Shown: piece after piece, positions 49,683 to 58,833 of the stretch
Layout of the letters: each line of letters opens with the position of its first letter
Position numbering within the stretch: position 1 is the stretch's first letter
Assembly (NCBI RefSeq): GCF_900116765.1
Contig: NZ_UETC01000016.1
Span: 1 to 64,000, forward strand
From: Jannaschia seohaensis
GTDB taxonomy: Bacteria; Pseudomonadota; Alphaproteobacteria; Rhodobacterales; Rhodobacteraceae
Length of the DNA stretch: 64,000 nt
Direction: 5' to 3'
Program-made: the position numbers and the translations under genes
Notes under the pieces: model-generated
What the model was told of the DNA's origin: nothing
Databases searched by the model: none
What the model saw: only the letters and a program-made list of their open reading frames with translations

Positions 49683-51353
49683 ATGGCACGCGACAGGCTC
49701 ATCTACCTCCCCCTCGGCGGGGCGGGCGAGATCGGCATGAATGCCTATGTCTACGGCTACGGGCCGGAAGGGGCGGAGCGGCTGATCCTCGTCGATCTGG
49801 GCATCGCCTTTCCGGACATGGACAGCACCCCCGGCGTGGATGTGATCCTGCCGGATATCTCCTGGCTGACCGACAAGCTGGACCGGCTGGAGGCCGTTTT
49901 CATCACCCACGCCCACGAGGATCACGTCGGCGGTGTCGGGCATCTCAGCCCGCATCTCAAGACCCCCATCCACGCCCGCAAGTTCACCGCCAACCTCGCC
50001 CGCCGCAAGCTGGCCGAGAAGGGCCAGGATGTCGGTCTGGTCAAGACCGCGCATCCCTGGCCCGCGCAGATCGAGGCCGGGCCGTTCAAGGTGGGCTTCC
50101 TGCCCGTCTCGCATTCCATCCCCGAGAGCGCTGCGCTGGTCATCGACACGCCCGCGGGCCGCATCATCCATTCCGGCGACTTCAAGATCGACCGTACCCC
50201 CGTCGTGGGCGAGCCCTTCGATGACGCGCTTTGGGCCGAGGTCGCGCGGGGCGGGGTGCGGGCGCTGGTCTGCGACTCGACCAATGTGTTCAGCAAGCAT
50301 CCCGGCCGCTCCGAGGCGGAGGTGAAGCCGAACCTGGAACCCCTGGTTAAATCGGCCAAGGGCATGTTCGTGGCGACCACCTTCGCCTCGAACGTGGCGC
50401 GGCTGCAATCGCTAGCCAAAGCCGGAGAGGCGGCGGGCCGCTCCATCTGTCTGATGGGCCGCGCCATGCGCCGCATGACCGAAGCCGCTGTGGAGGAGGG
50501 GATCCTGACGGATTTCCCCAAGACGATTTCGCCCGAGGATGCCGCTTCGGTTCCGCGCGAGAACCTGATGCTGATCGTCACCGGCTCCCAGGGGGAGCGG
50601 CGGGCGGCCTCGGCGCAGCTGAGCCGCGGCAAGTATTTCGGAATGGAGTTGAAGGACGGCGACACGTTCCTCTTTTCCTCCAAGACCATCCCGGGGAACG
50701 AGCGGGACGTGGCGATCATCATGAACAACCTCTCCGAACTGGGGGTGGATGTGGTGACCGAGGCGGATGGGCTCTACCACGTCTCGGGCCATGCCAACCG
50801 CCCGGACCTGGAGACCGTGCATCAGCTCGTCGATCCGCAGATCGTCATTCCCATGCATGGCGAGCATCGACATCTTCGTGAACACGCCAAGCTGGCCGAT
50901 CGGCTGGGCCGGGTGGGCGTGCTGGCGCCGAACGGCACGATGGTGGACCTGGCGGGCAATCAGCCCGAAGTGGTCGATCACGTTGAGACGGGGCGGACCT
51001 ATCTCGACGGCTCGGAGCTGGTGGGGCAGTTCGACGGCGTCGTTCGGGATCGTCTCCGCATGGCGCTGAACGGCCATGCCGTGGTCGCGGTCATGGTCGA
51101 CGATGACGACGAGGTTCTAGAAGACACCTGGGTCGATCTGCGCGGCCTGCCGGAGATGGACAAGGGCGGACCTTTGGCGGACCGGATGGAGGACTACCTC
51201 GCCCGGCAACTGGCCCGGATCGACACGCGCACGGCGGGCGATGACGAAAAGCTCGAAGATCTGATCATCAAGGGCGTGCGTAAGGTCGCCCAGGACGAGG
51301 TCGGAAAACGGCCTGAAGTGACGGTCCTGATCACGCGGCTGGCCGCGGAATAA
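49683..51353 (+). CDS. rnj: Ribonuclease J
   Basis: A 556-residue metallo-beta-lactamase/beta-CASP nuclease with endo- and 5'-3' exoribonuclease activity in mRNA decay and rRNA maturation. The zinc motif is FITHAHEDHVGGVGHL; further metal ligands are in PVSHSIPESAALVI and SGDFKID. The beta-CASP part includes VTGSQGERRAASAQLSRG and HVSGHANRPDLETVH, with a late IPMHGEHRHL. It begins one base after coaX and is the last gene before a terminator-like hairpin. Confidence 0.95.
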   Translation: MARDRLIYLPLGGAGEIGMNAYVYGYGPEGAERLILVDLGIAFPDMDSTPGVDVILPDISWLTDKLDRLEAVFITHAHEDHVGGVGHLSPHLKTPIHARKFTANLARRKLAEKGQDVGLVKTAHPWPAQIEAGPFKVGFLPVSHSIPESAALVIDTPAGRIIHSGDFKIDRTPVVGEPFDDALWAEVARGGVRALVCDSTNVFSKHPGRSEAEVKPNLEPLVKSAKGMFVATTFASNVARLQSLAKAGEAAGRSICLMGRAMRRMTEAAVEEGILTDFPKTISPEDAASVPRENLMLIVTGSQGERRAASAQLSRGKYFGMELKDGDTFLFSSKTIPGNERDVAIIMNNLSELGVDVVTEADGLYHVSGHANRPDLETVHQLVDPQIVIPMHGEHRHLREHAKLADRLGRVGVLAPNGTMVDLAGNQPEVVDHVETGRTYLDGSELVGQFDGVVRDRLRMALNGHAVVAVMVDDDDEVLEDTWVDLRGLPEMDKGGPLADRMEDYLARQLARIDTRTAGDDEKLEDLIIKGVRKVAQDEVGKRPEVTVLITRLAAE

Positions 51354-51376
51354 GACTGCCTTGTGTGGCTCTTAAA

Positions 51377-51389
51377 TGACGTTGCGTCA
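51377..51389. other. Short palindrome after rnj
   Basis: TGACGTTGCGTCA is a perfect 5-base inverted repeat around TTG in the gap after rnj. It may be a regulator site or chance. Confidence 0.2.
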
Positions 51390-51513
51390 GTGGTATCCGG
51401 TTTACCTCGATCTGCAATAGGTCAACCGGGTTCGATGCACTATGTCAGGAGACGGTGCGGCGGCATTATGGTCTCCGACCGATGTGCCGTCTTTTCTCGA
51501 GTGTGTTGTGGGA

Positions 51514-51550
51514 GGGGGAGGCGATGGGTCTCCCCCTTTCTCGCTTTATT
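51514..51550 (+). terminator. Rho-independent-like terminator of the nuo-birA-coaX-rnj transcript
   Basis: GGGGGAG (51514-51520) pairs with CTCCCCC (51530-51536) around a nine-base loop and is followed by TTTCTCGCTTTATT. The T-rich tail points to termination of plus-strand transcripts. It overlaps the end of the convergent formate dehydrogenase gene by a few bases. Confidence 0.6.
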
Positions 51551-54323
51551 CGGCCGCGATCGGCTCGGCTGCTTCGACCTTGACCGCCGAGAACTTGAAT
51601 TCGGGGATCTTGCCGAACGGGTCCAGAGCCGGGTTCGTCAGGAGGTTCGCCGCGGCTTCCACATAGGCGAAGGGCAGGAAGACCATGTCCGGCGCCACCG
51701 CGCGGTCCATCCGTGCCAGCAGCGTTACCGAGCCGCGCCGCGTCGTCAGCCGAACCGTGCCGCCCGGTGCCACGCCCAGCTTGCGCAGGGTCGAGGGGTG
51801 GAGCGAGCAGTTCGCCTCGGGCTCAACGGCGTCGAGCACGGTGGCGCGTCGGGTCATGGAGCCGGTATGCCAATGCTCCAGCTGCCGTCCCGTGGTCAGG
51901 ATCATCGGATACTCGGCGTCCGGGGTCTCGTCGGGTGGAATCACGTCGGCGGGGGTGAAGCGCGCTCGGCCTCCGGCCCTCGGGAAGCCGTCGGCGAAGA
52001 CGATGGGCTGGCCAGGATCTTCGGGCGATAGCGACGGATAGGTGACCGCGCCCTCGTCCTCCAGCCGCGCCCAGGTGATGTTGTCGAGGGACGGCATCAC
52101 CTGCTTCATCTCGGCGAAGACGTCGCGCGGATGGGTGTAGCGCCAGTCGAGACCGCAACGCTTCGCCAGCTCGGTGACGATCCACCAGTCTTGGCGCGCC
52201 TCGCCCGGGGGCGGCACGGCGGGGCGGCCCATCTGGACTTGCCGGTTGGTATTGGTGACGGTCCCCGCCTTTTCCGCGAAGGCCGAGGCGGGCAGGATGA
52301 CATCGGCATAATTGGCCGTCTCGGTCAGGAAGATGTCCTGCACCACCAGATGGTCCAACTTGGCGAGGGCAGCGCGGGCATGGTCCAGGTCGGGGTCCGA
52401 CATGGCCGGGTTCTCGCCCAGGATGTACATCGCCTTGATCCGGTCGTCATGGACCGCGCCCAGGATCTCGGTGACGGTCAGGCCCTTTTCCGCGACGATC
52501 TCGCCGCCATGGCCGCCTTCATCGCCCCAGAGGCCCGCGTATTTCTCCCGCACCTCCTCCGATAGCACCGAGGCGTAGTCCGGCAGGAACATCGGAATCA
52601 GCCCCGCATCGGAGGCGCCCTGCACGTTGTTCTGTCCCCTGAGCGGGTGCAGCCCCGCGCCGGGCCGCCCGACCTGACCCGTCATCAGCGCGAGCGAGAT
52701 CAGGCAGCGGGAGTTGTCGGTGCCGTGGATATGCTGCGACACGCCCATGCCCCAGAAGATCATCGCGGCCTTTGCGCCCGCGAAGGTCCGCGCCACGGCG
52801 CGCACGGTGTCGGCGTCGATCCCGGTCAGGCCGGTCATCTTCTCGGGGGCGAAGCCCTCCAGATGGGCCTTCTGCGCCTCCCAGTTCTCGGTCATCGCCT
52901 CGATATACTGGCGGTCCGTCAGCCCCTCATCGGCGATCACGTGCATGATCGAGTTCAGCAGCGCCACATCCGCGCCGGGGCGGAACTGCACCATATGCGC
53001 CGCGTGGCGCTTGAGCGCCTGACCCCGCGGATCCATCACGATCAGCTTACCGCCGCGCTTGGCGAATTGCTTGAAATAGGTGGCGGCGACGGGGTGGTTC
53101 TCTACCGGGTTGGCGCCGATGACGATGGCGACATCGGCGTTCTCGATCTCGTTGAAGGTCGCTGTCACGGCGCCGGAGCCGACATTCTCCAGCAGCGCCG
53201 CGACCGAGGAGGCGTGGCAGAGCCGGGTGCAGTGGTCGACATTGTTGTGGCCGAAGCCCTGGCGGATGAACTTCTGAAAGAGATACGCCTCTTCGTTGGA
53301 GCATTTGGCCGAGCCGAAGCCCGCCACCTCGCGCCCCCGGCCACGCAGCCCCGCTGCGGCGGCCTCCAGCGCCTCTTCCCAGGTCGCTTTGCGGAAATGG
53401 GTGGACAGATTGCCCGGATCGACGTTCAGGCCCTTGGCCGGCGCGTCGTCGCGGCGGATCAGCGGCACCGTCAGGCGGTGGGGGTGGTGGATGTAGTCGA
53501 AGCCGAAGCGGCCCTTGACGCAAAGCCGACCTTCATTGGCGGGCCCGTCGATGCCATCGACCTTGACGATCCGGTCCCCCTTGGACTTGAGCGAGACTTG
53601 GCAGCCGACGCCGCAGAACGGGCAGATCGACTTGGTCTCCCGGTCCCAATCGGCCGAATCGCCGATTTGCCGGGCGTCGACTATTGACGCCTCCATCAGC
53701 GCGCCGGTCGGGCAGGCCTGGACACATTCGCCGCAGGCGACGCAGGTGCTTTCGCCCATCGGGTCGTCGAAATCGAAGACCGGATAGGCGTCATGCCCGC
53801 GCCCGGCCATGCCGATCACGTCATTGACCTGCACTTCGCGGCAGGCGCGCACGCAGAGGCCGCATTGAATGCAGGCATCGAGATTGACGCGCATCGCGAC
53901 ATGGCTGTCGTCGAGCAGGGGGATGCGCTCCGCTTCCAGGGTGGGCAGGCGGCTTTCGGCGATGCCATTGGCCTCGGCCATGTCCCATAGATGCGACGAG
54001 CGGTCATGCGCCGCGTCCCGCTCGGGCTGGTCGGCGAGCAGCATCTCGATCACCATCTTGCGGGCACTCTTGGCGCGGGCGCTATGGGTGGTGACGACCA
54101 TGCCATCGGTCGGCTCCCGGATGCAGGAGGCGGCGAGCGTCCGCTCCCCCTCGATCTCGACCATGCAGGCGCGGCAATTCCCGTCGGGGCGATAGCCCGG
54201 CGCGGGTTTATGGCAAAGATGTGGGATCACGAGGCCCCGGCCGTTCGCGACCTCCCAGATGGTCTCGCCGGGGCGGGCCTGGACGGTCTCGCCATCCAGG
54301 GTGAATGTGATCGTGTCGGGCAT
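51546..54323 (-). CDS. Formate dehydrogenase catalytic (alpha) subunit, Cys type
   Basis: A 925-residue cytoplasmic molybdenum/tungsten bis-MGD enzyme oxidising formate to CO2. An N-terminal [2Fe-2S] domain (Cys37, 50, 53, 67) precedes two [4Fe-4S] ferredoxin clusters (Cys151-161 and Cys194-204). A further [4Fe-4S] site (Cys234, 237, 241, 268) leads into the molybdopterin domains. The active-site ligand is Cys369 followed by His370 (CTRLCHASS), so no selenocysteine is used. The architecture is that of NAD-linked FdsA/FdhA-type enzymes, but the FMN/NADH subunits (FdsB, FdsG) and FdhD are not nearby. It is monocistronic here and convergent with rnj. Confidence 0.9.
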   Translation of the reverse strand: MPDTITFTLDGETVQARPGETIWEVANGRGLVIPHLCHKPAPGYRPDGNCRACMVEIEGERTLAASCIREPTDGMVVTTHSARAKSARKMVIEMLLADQPERDAAHDRSSHLWDMAEANGIAESRLPTLEAERIPLLDDSHVAMRVNLDACIQCGLCVRACREVQVNDVIGMAGRGHDAYPVFDFDDPMGESTCVACGECVQACPTGALMEASIVDARQIGDSADWDRETKSICPFCGVGCQVSLKSKGDRIVKVDGIDGPANEGRLCVKGRFGFDYIHHPHRLTVPLIRRDDAPAKGLNVDPGNLSTHFRKATWEEALEAAAAGLRGRGREVAGFGSAKCSNEEAYLFQKFIRQGFGHNNVDHCTRLCHASSVAALLENVGSGAVTATFNEIENADVAIVIGANPVENHPVAATYFKQFAKRGGKLIVMDPRGQALKRHAAHMVQFRPGADVALLNSIMHVIADEGLTDRQYIEAMTENWEAQKAHLEGFAPEKMTGLTGIDADTVRAVARTFAGAKAAMIFWGMGVSQHIHGTDNSRCLISLALMTGQVGRPGAGLHPLRGQNNVQGASDAGLIPMFLPDYASVLSEEVREKYAGLWGDEGGHGGEIVAEKGLTVTEILGAVHDDRIKAMYILGENPAMSDPDLDHARAALAKLDHLVVQDIFLTETANYADVILPASAFAEKAGTVTNTNRQVQMGRPAVPPPGEARQDWWIVTELAKRCGLDWRYTHPRDVFAEMKQVMPSLDNITWARLEDEGAVTYPSLSPEDPGQPIVFADGFPRAGGRARFTPADVIPPDETPDAEYPMILTTGRQLEHWHTGSMTRRATVLDAVEPEANCSLHPSTLRKLGVAPGGTVRLTTRRGSVTLLARMDRAVAPDMVFLPFAYVEAAANLLTNPALDPFGKIPEFKFSAVKVEAAEPIAAE

Positions 54324-54550
54324 GGTCGCTCCGCTGGCCTGTTGGCGTCAGGGTAGGCGGCAAAAGGTCAGACAGAAAGGCACTTCGCGACGAAGCAGAC
54401 CCGCAAAACGACGCCTGGGCAGGGGCGCCGTCCGCTCTCCGCACCGCGGAAACGGGCAGAATTAACCCTAACGACGCCACGTTTTAACCAAACTGCATTG
54501 TCAATTCTGGGTCAACAAAAGCCGTCGGGCGAGGCGGCCAAGGACCGAGG
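54324..54550. promoter_or_regulatory. Divergent control region between formate dehydrogenase and the kinase cluster
   Basis: A 227-base region shared by two divergent transcripts. It contains an AT-rich patch (about 54460-54530) with two TTAACC hexamers (54462-54467 and 54484-54489) exactly 22 bases apart, two helical turns. TTAA-type half sites are used by the alphaproteobacterial regulator CtrA, but the classical TTAA-N7-TTAA spacing is not met. No convincing -35/-10 pair with the CTA-type -10 was found for the kinase gene. Confidence 0.35.
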
Positions 54551-56746
54551 ATGGTAGCTATGGTTAGCGCTGAGATGGGTGATCAGACCTTTGCGGAGGG
54601 GACGGCGGACGAACTCCCCGCCGGCACGGAACTGCTGCACGGCCAGTATAAGATCGTCAGTTTCCTGAACGCTGGCGGCTTCGGCATCACCTATCGCGCG
54701 GTCGACAGCCTCGACCGTCCCGTCGTCATCAAAGAGTGCTTCCCGGGCGCCTTCTGCCGCCGCTCGCGCGCGATCGTGCAGCCCAGATCTCGCGCCCATA
54801 CCAATGAGTTCGACGGAATTGTCCGCCTCTTCGTGGAAGAAGCGCGCAGCCTCTCCAAGCTCCAGCACCCCAATATCGTCGGCGTGCATCAGGTCTTCGA
54901 GGAGAACGACACGGCCTATATGGCGCTCGATTTCGTTGAGGGCCGCGACCTGCTCGACATCCTGGAGGATCCGAGCACGGATCTGCCGCCTGACCAGATC
55001 GTCTCGATCCTGGACGACATGCTGGACGCGGTGCGATTCGTGCATGGGCAGGGGATGCTTCATCGCGACATCTCGCCGGATAACATCCTGATCGACGGCT
55101 CGGGCAAGCCCGTGCTGATCGATTTCGGCGCCGCGCGTCAGCAGGCGCAAAAGCAGAGCCGCGTTCTCTCGGCGATGCGCGTCGTCAAGGACGGCTACTC
55201 GCCGCAGGAATTCTACATCACCGGGTCGGAGCAGGGGCCGTTCAGCGACCTCTACGCGCTGGGCGCCTCGTTCTACCATCTGATCTCGCGCGAGATCCCG
55301 CCGGACAGCCAGCGCCGCCTGACCGCCATCGCTACGGGGGATCCGGACCCCTATGTGCCGCTGGCGGGGCGCTTCCCGGAATATGACGAGAATATGCTGA
55401 AGGCGATCGACAAGGCTTTGTCGATCTTGCCGCGTGACCGGATGCAGTCCGCCGCTGAATGGCTGGCCTTCATGAGCGGCCAGCCGATGCAGCCGGCCCC
55501 GACCCCGGCCCGGCCCAAGGCCGCGCCCGCCAACGCGCCCACCGCGCCGAAGGCCGGCAAGGGCAAGCTCGTGGCGGGCGTGGCCGTGCTCGCTGTCGCC
55601 GCGGGGCTCGGCTTCGTCTTCACCCAGGGCGGGGGTGAGGCCCTCGCCCCCGAGGCGCCCAGCCTTGCTTCGGTCGCGCCGGCCGCCACAAGCTCTCCGT
55701 TCCAGAGCGCACCGGAGGGCATCGACGAGACCTCCTTCGCGGTCTCGTCGAACGACACGCCCGCCGCCTCCGTCGAGACGCCGCACGCCCAGGCCGAGGC
55801 CCTCGTCGCACCCAGCCTCCCCGAACCGGAGATCGCCGCGCCCGCCGCGCCCGAGGCCGAGACCGAGCTCCCCTCCGCCGAGCCCCGCCGCGTCGCGCCG
55901 ATCCCGGAGGGACCGTCCGAGACCGACGTTGCCGCGGCGCTGCCGGTGCGCGCGCCCTCCTTTTCGGCGCGCCCGGCACTGCGCCCCGCGGGTCTGGCCA
56001 GTGCTTTCCTGCCGGAGCCGCAGCGCACCCCGGACGCCGCGGCCGAGCCGTCTGGCGCGACGATCCTGTCCGCGCCGCGCCGCGCGACGCCCGCCGACGA
56101 GGTCGTCACCGCCGAGTTGCCGCAGGATCCTGGCGTGGAGGCGGGCGACTGGTCCGATCTGCGTCCTGTCTCGGCCGAGTTGCCCGGCGCCGAGATCCTG
56201 CCCGAGCCCCCGGCCGCGGAGACCGAATTGCTCAGCACCGGCTGGACGCTGGCGCTGCCCTTCCCGGATCTGCGCGTCGACGCGCAGGGCCGCTCCTGGG
56301 TGCTGAGCGCCAATGGCACGCCGGTCGCCGACCGGGCGGCCTTCGACGCGCTCATCGCCCGCGCGACCGATCTCTCCGCCGTTGAAGAGGTCGATGTGAC
56401 CATGGGCATCGGGCCGCAGGGCGGCTCCGCCAGCCTGCAACAAACGACGACGCTGGCCACGGTCTACGAGACCCATCTCGAGGACGGCCCGACCTTCCGC
56501 TCGGAGCGCGATGGGGACGGCTGGACCACCCGCGTCCTTCGGATCGCGGCCGGGGGCGGCAGCGACCTTCAGGTCGGCGATGTGGTTATCGGCGCGATGG
56601 ACACGGGCCAGACCTTCGAGGGCCCGACCGGCCTGGCCGAGAAGATCGCGGAGGGCCTCGCCAACGATCTCGACATTCTCAACTTCGCTGTCACCCGGGA
56701 TGGCAGCACCTGGGTCGCCTCCCTGGCCCTGCCCTCGCGCGACTGA
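54551..56746 (+). CDS. Transmembrane Ser/Thr protein kinase with PDZ-like C-terminal domain
   Basis: The first gene of the signalling/dynamin cluster; 731 residues. The Hanks-type kinase domain spans about 30-305, with Gly loop LNAGGFGITYRAVD, catalytic Lys61 in VVIKECFPG, HRDISPDN (Asp173) and DFG 191-193, so it should be active. The GFGITY plus IKE-FP combination marks a bacterial subgroup. One transmembrane helix (about 340-358) is followed by a 200-residue Pro/Ala/Glu-rich segment. The C-terminal domain (about 560-731) has two repeats of a strand pattern, ending in a PDZ-like GGGSDLQVGDVVIGAMDTG loop, probably periplasmic. ATG 54551 is used; a second ATG lies three codons in. Confidence 0.85.
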   Translation: MVAMVSAEMGDQTFAEGTADELPAGTELLHGQYKIVSFLNAGGFGITYRAVDSLDRPVVIKECFPGAFCRRSRAIVQPRSRAHTNEFDGIVRLFVEEARSLSKLQHPNIVGVHQVFEENDTAYMALDFVEGRDLLDILEDPSTDLPPDQIVSILDDMLDAVRFVHGQGMLHRDISPDNILIDGSGKPVLIDFGAARQQAQKQSRVLSAMRVVKDGYSPQEFYITGSEQGPFSDLYALGASFYHLISREIPPDSQRRLTAIATGDPDPYVPLAGRFPEYDENMLKAIDKALSILPRDRMQSAAEWLAFMSGQPMQPAPTPARPKAAPANAPTAPKAGKGKLVAGVAVLAVAAGLGFVFTQGGGEALAPEAPSLASVAPAATSSPFQSAPEGIDETSFAVSSNDTPAASVETPHAQAEALVAPSLPEPEIAAPAAPEAETELPSAEPRRVAPIPEGPSETDVAAALPVRAPSFSARPALRPAGLASAFLPEPQRTPDAAAEPSGATILSAPRRATPADEVVTAELPQDPGVEAGDWSDLRPVSAELPGAEILPEPPAAETELLSTGWTLALPFPDLRVDAQGRSWVLSANGTPVADRAAFDALIARATDLSAVEEVDVTMGIGPQGGSASLQQTTTLATVYETHLEDGPTFRSERDGDGWTTRVLRIAAGGGSDLQVGDVVIGAMDTGQTFEGPTGLAEKIAEGLANDLDILNFAVTRDGSTWVASLALPSRD

Positions 56747-56780
56747 GCGTTGAGGCGTGTGTGAAGAAAGGACGTGAAAG

Positions 56781-57662
56781 ATGAAGTTTCTCCGTAACCT
56801 CTTCGGCAAGAAGTCGGCCCAGCCGTCGCATCCGAACCCCGCGGCGCAACAGCCGGTCCAGCGCCGTGCCGGCGCGTCTGAGCGCGCGCTCTCGGCGGCC
56901 GAGATCGCCGCGGCGCGCGCCGCCGTCCCGCCCACGCCCAAACAGGGCGCTGAAGCTCCGCTGGCGACGACGCAGATCCTCCAGAACCTCGCCGAGCGTC
57001 TCAAGGAGCCGTCGGCGACCGGCATCTGGGACATCGAGGAGGATGCGCCCGCGCCGAAAGCCGCCGCCCCGGCCGCCCCGGCGATGGCGAAGGCTCCGTC
57101 GAACCCGACCAGCCCCCTGGCGGAGATGGCGGCCCGGGCCCCGGCGCGCAGCGCCCGCCGCAACAAGACGCGCCTGATCGGCTTCGACACCTCGGAAGGC
57201 AGCGTCGTCGACCTCTTCGACGAGGACGAGACCGCCACGTCGCTAGCCGGTGCCAATGCCGCCCCGGCGGCGTCCGCCGTCACTTTCCCGGTGGGCTGGG
57301 TTCTGATCGTGCAGGGGCCTGGTCGCGGCCATGCCTTCCCGCTGAGCGCTGGCATGTCCTCTATCGGACGCGGCGAGGATCAGACGGTGCGCCTGGACTT
57401 CGGCGATGCCGCGATCTCCCGCTCGGGCCATGCCGCCATCGTCTACGATCCCGACGAGCGCAGCTTCCTGCTGGGGCAGGGCGGCAAGTCGAACATCGTT
57501 CGTCTGAACGGAAAGCCCGTCATCGCCAGTACCGAGATGAACGATGGCGACGAGATCAAGATCGGCGAGACCATCCTGCAACTGAAGGCGCTGTGCGGGC
57601 CCGATTTCGATTGGAGCGACACCGACGGGGAGGAGGACGACGAAGATGTGGCGATCGCCTGA
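56781..57662 (+). CDS. FHA-domain protein
   Basis: A 293-residue phosphothreonine-binding adaptor. The N-terminus is short and basic (MKFLRNLFGKKSA), perhaps touching the membrane, followed by an Ala/Pro-rich disordered region. A conspicuous NKTRLIGFDTSEGS motif at about 128-141 could be a kinase target, since Thr-Arg motifs of this sort are phosphorylated in other FHA partners. The FHA domain (about 170-270) has the conserved SSIGRGEDQTVRLDF, AISRSGHAAIVYD and later NGKPV turns; Arg197 and Ser213/Arg214 would grip the phosphothreonine. The tail is very acidic. It overlaps the phosphatase gene by 17 bases. Confidence 0.85.
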   Translation: MKFLRNLFGKKSAQPSHPNPAAQQPVQRRAGASERALSAAEIAAARAAVPPTPKQGAEAPLATTQILQNLAERLKEPSATGIWDIEEDAPAPKAAAPAAPAMAKAPSNPTSPLAEMAARAPARSARRNKTRLIGFDTSEGSVVDLFDEDETATSLAGANAAPAASAVTFPVGWVLIVQGPGRGHAFPLSAGMSSIGRGEDQTVRLDFGDAAISRSGHAAIVYDPDERSFLLGQGGKSNIVRLNGKPVIASTEMNDGDEIKIGETILQLKALCGPDFDWSDTDGEEDDEDVAIA

Positions 57663-58833
57663 GCCGCGCTACGACGTCGCTTCTGCGATCGCTCAAGGCG
57701 GGCGTGACTATCAGGAGGATGCGATCACGACCGACTTTCCCTTCGGCATGGACAGCGGTGTCGCCGTTCTGGCCGACGGGATGGGCGGCCATGCCGCAGG
57801 CGATGTCGCCTCCAAGATCGTCGTCACCGAAGTCTATAGCGAGTTGAAATTCCAGTCGGCCAATTTCGCCGACTTCGAGCGGGACATCCCCGCTTTCATG
57901 CGGAAAGCCGCCAAGGGCGCCAATAGCTGCGTCCGGGATCACGTCCGCGCCAATCCCGGGTGCCAAGGCATGGGGGCGACGCTGGTCAGCGTCGTGCTGG
58001 TGGAAAACCGGATGTATTGGATGTCCATCGGCGACAGCCCGCTCTACCTGCTGCGCGACGGAAAACTGTGCCAGCTCAACGAGGATCATTCGCTGGCCCC
58101 TCAGATCGACTTCATGGTCGAGCAGGGTCTGATCAGCGCCGAGGCGGCCAAGAACCATCCCGACCGCAACTGCCTGACCTCGGTCATCCTGGGCGGCAAG
58201 GTGGCGCGTGCCGACTGCCCGATGGAGCCGTTCGAGCTGAAGCTGGGCGATGTGGTCGTGGTGTCGTCCGACGGGCTGCAATATCTCGAAGAGCCCAAGA
58301 TCCGGAAGATCCTTCACAAATATCGGCGCCGCAAGGCCGCCGAGATCGCGGGATACCTGCTGGAGGCGCTGGATGAACTGGCCGATCCAGACCAGGACAA
58401 TATCAGCTTTTCGGTCATCAAGCTGAACCACATGAAGCCGGTCGTCCGGAAGATCGTGGCCAAGCCGGTGGGCCTGATCGAGACCTACAGCGCCCCTGCG
58501 ACCCGCGTCGCGGCGCTCCCGGATGTCGGCGGGGTCGCGATCGACGACGATACGGACCCCGCCGGGTCCGAGCCCATGGCCGATCCCGACGAAGAGGAAG
58601 CGGCGCGCGCCAGGGCCGAGATCCGGGCGCGGATGGAAGCCGAGATCCGGGCCGAGCTCGAAGCGGAAGCGGCCGCCCGGGCCGCTGCGGTGATCTCGGT
58701 TGAGCCCGGGCCCGACCCCGAAGTCGAACCGGCGGAGCCGGCGGCGGATGCCGACACCCGGTCCGAGCCTGAACCGGATCCCGAAGAAGACGAGGTGCTG
58801 CCCCTGGCGGCCAGTGGAGGAGCGAGATCATGA
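57646..58833 (+). CDS. PP2C-type protein phosphatase
   Basis: A 395-residue metal-dependent Ser/Thr phosphatase, probably reversing the kinase at 54551. The PPM motifs are complete: GGRDYQEDA, VLADGMGGHAAGD (metal Asp44), GCQGMGATLVSVVLVENRMY, SIGDSPLYLLRDG, VVVSSDGLQ and ADPDQDNISFSV. The catalytic domain covers about 8-262. The C-terminal 130 residues are unusual for the family: a coiled-coil-like run of Glu/Ala/Arg (about 314-348) and an acidic Pro-rich tail. It overlaps the FHA gene by 17 bases and the next gene by 4. Confidence 0.88.
   Translation: MWRSPEPRYDVASAIAQGGRDYQEDAITTDFPFGMDSGVAVLADGMGGHAAGDVASKIVVTEVYSELKFQSANFADFERDIPAFMRKAAKGANSCVRDHVRANPGCQGMGATLVSVVLVENRMYWMSIGDSPLYLLRDGKLCQLNEDHSLAPQIDFMVEQGLISAEAAKNHPDRNCLTSVILGGKVARADCPMEPFELKLGDVVVVSSDGLQYLEEPKIRKILHKYRRRKAAEIAGYLLEALDELADPDQDNISFSVIKLNHMKPVVRKIVAKPVGLIETYSAPATRVAALPDVGGVAIDDDTDPAGSEPMADPDEEEAARARAEIRARMEAEIRAELEAEAAARAAAVISVEPGPDPEVEPAEPAADADTRSEPEPDPEEDEVLPLAASGGARS

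Noticed and set aside
53214-53225. Selenocysteine at the formate dehydrogenase active site
   Set aside because: The codon at residue 369 is a normal Cys codon and the frame has no internal TGA.
54512-57355. 947-codon antisense frame across the kinase and FHA genes
   Set aside because: Low-complexity shadow; the plus-strand frames carry complete kinase and FHA motifs.
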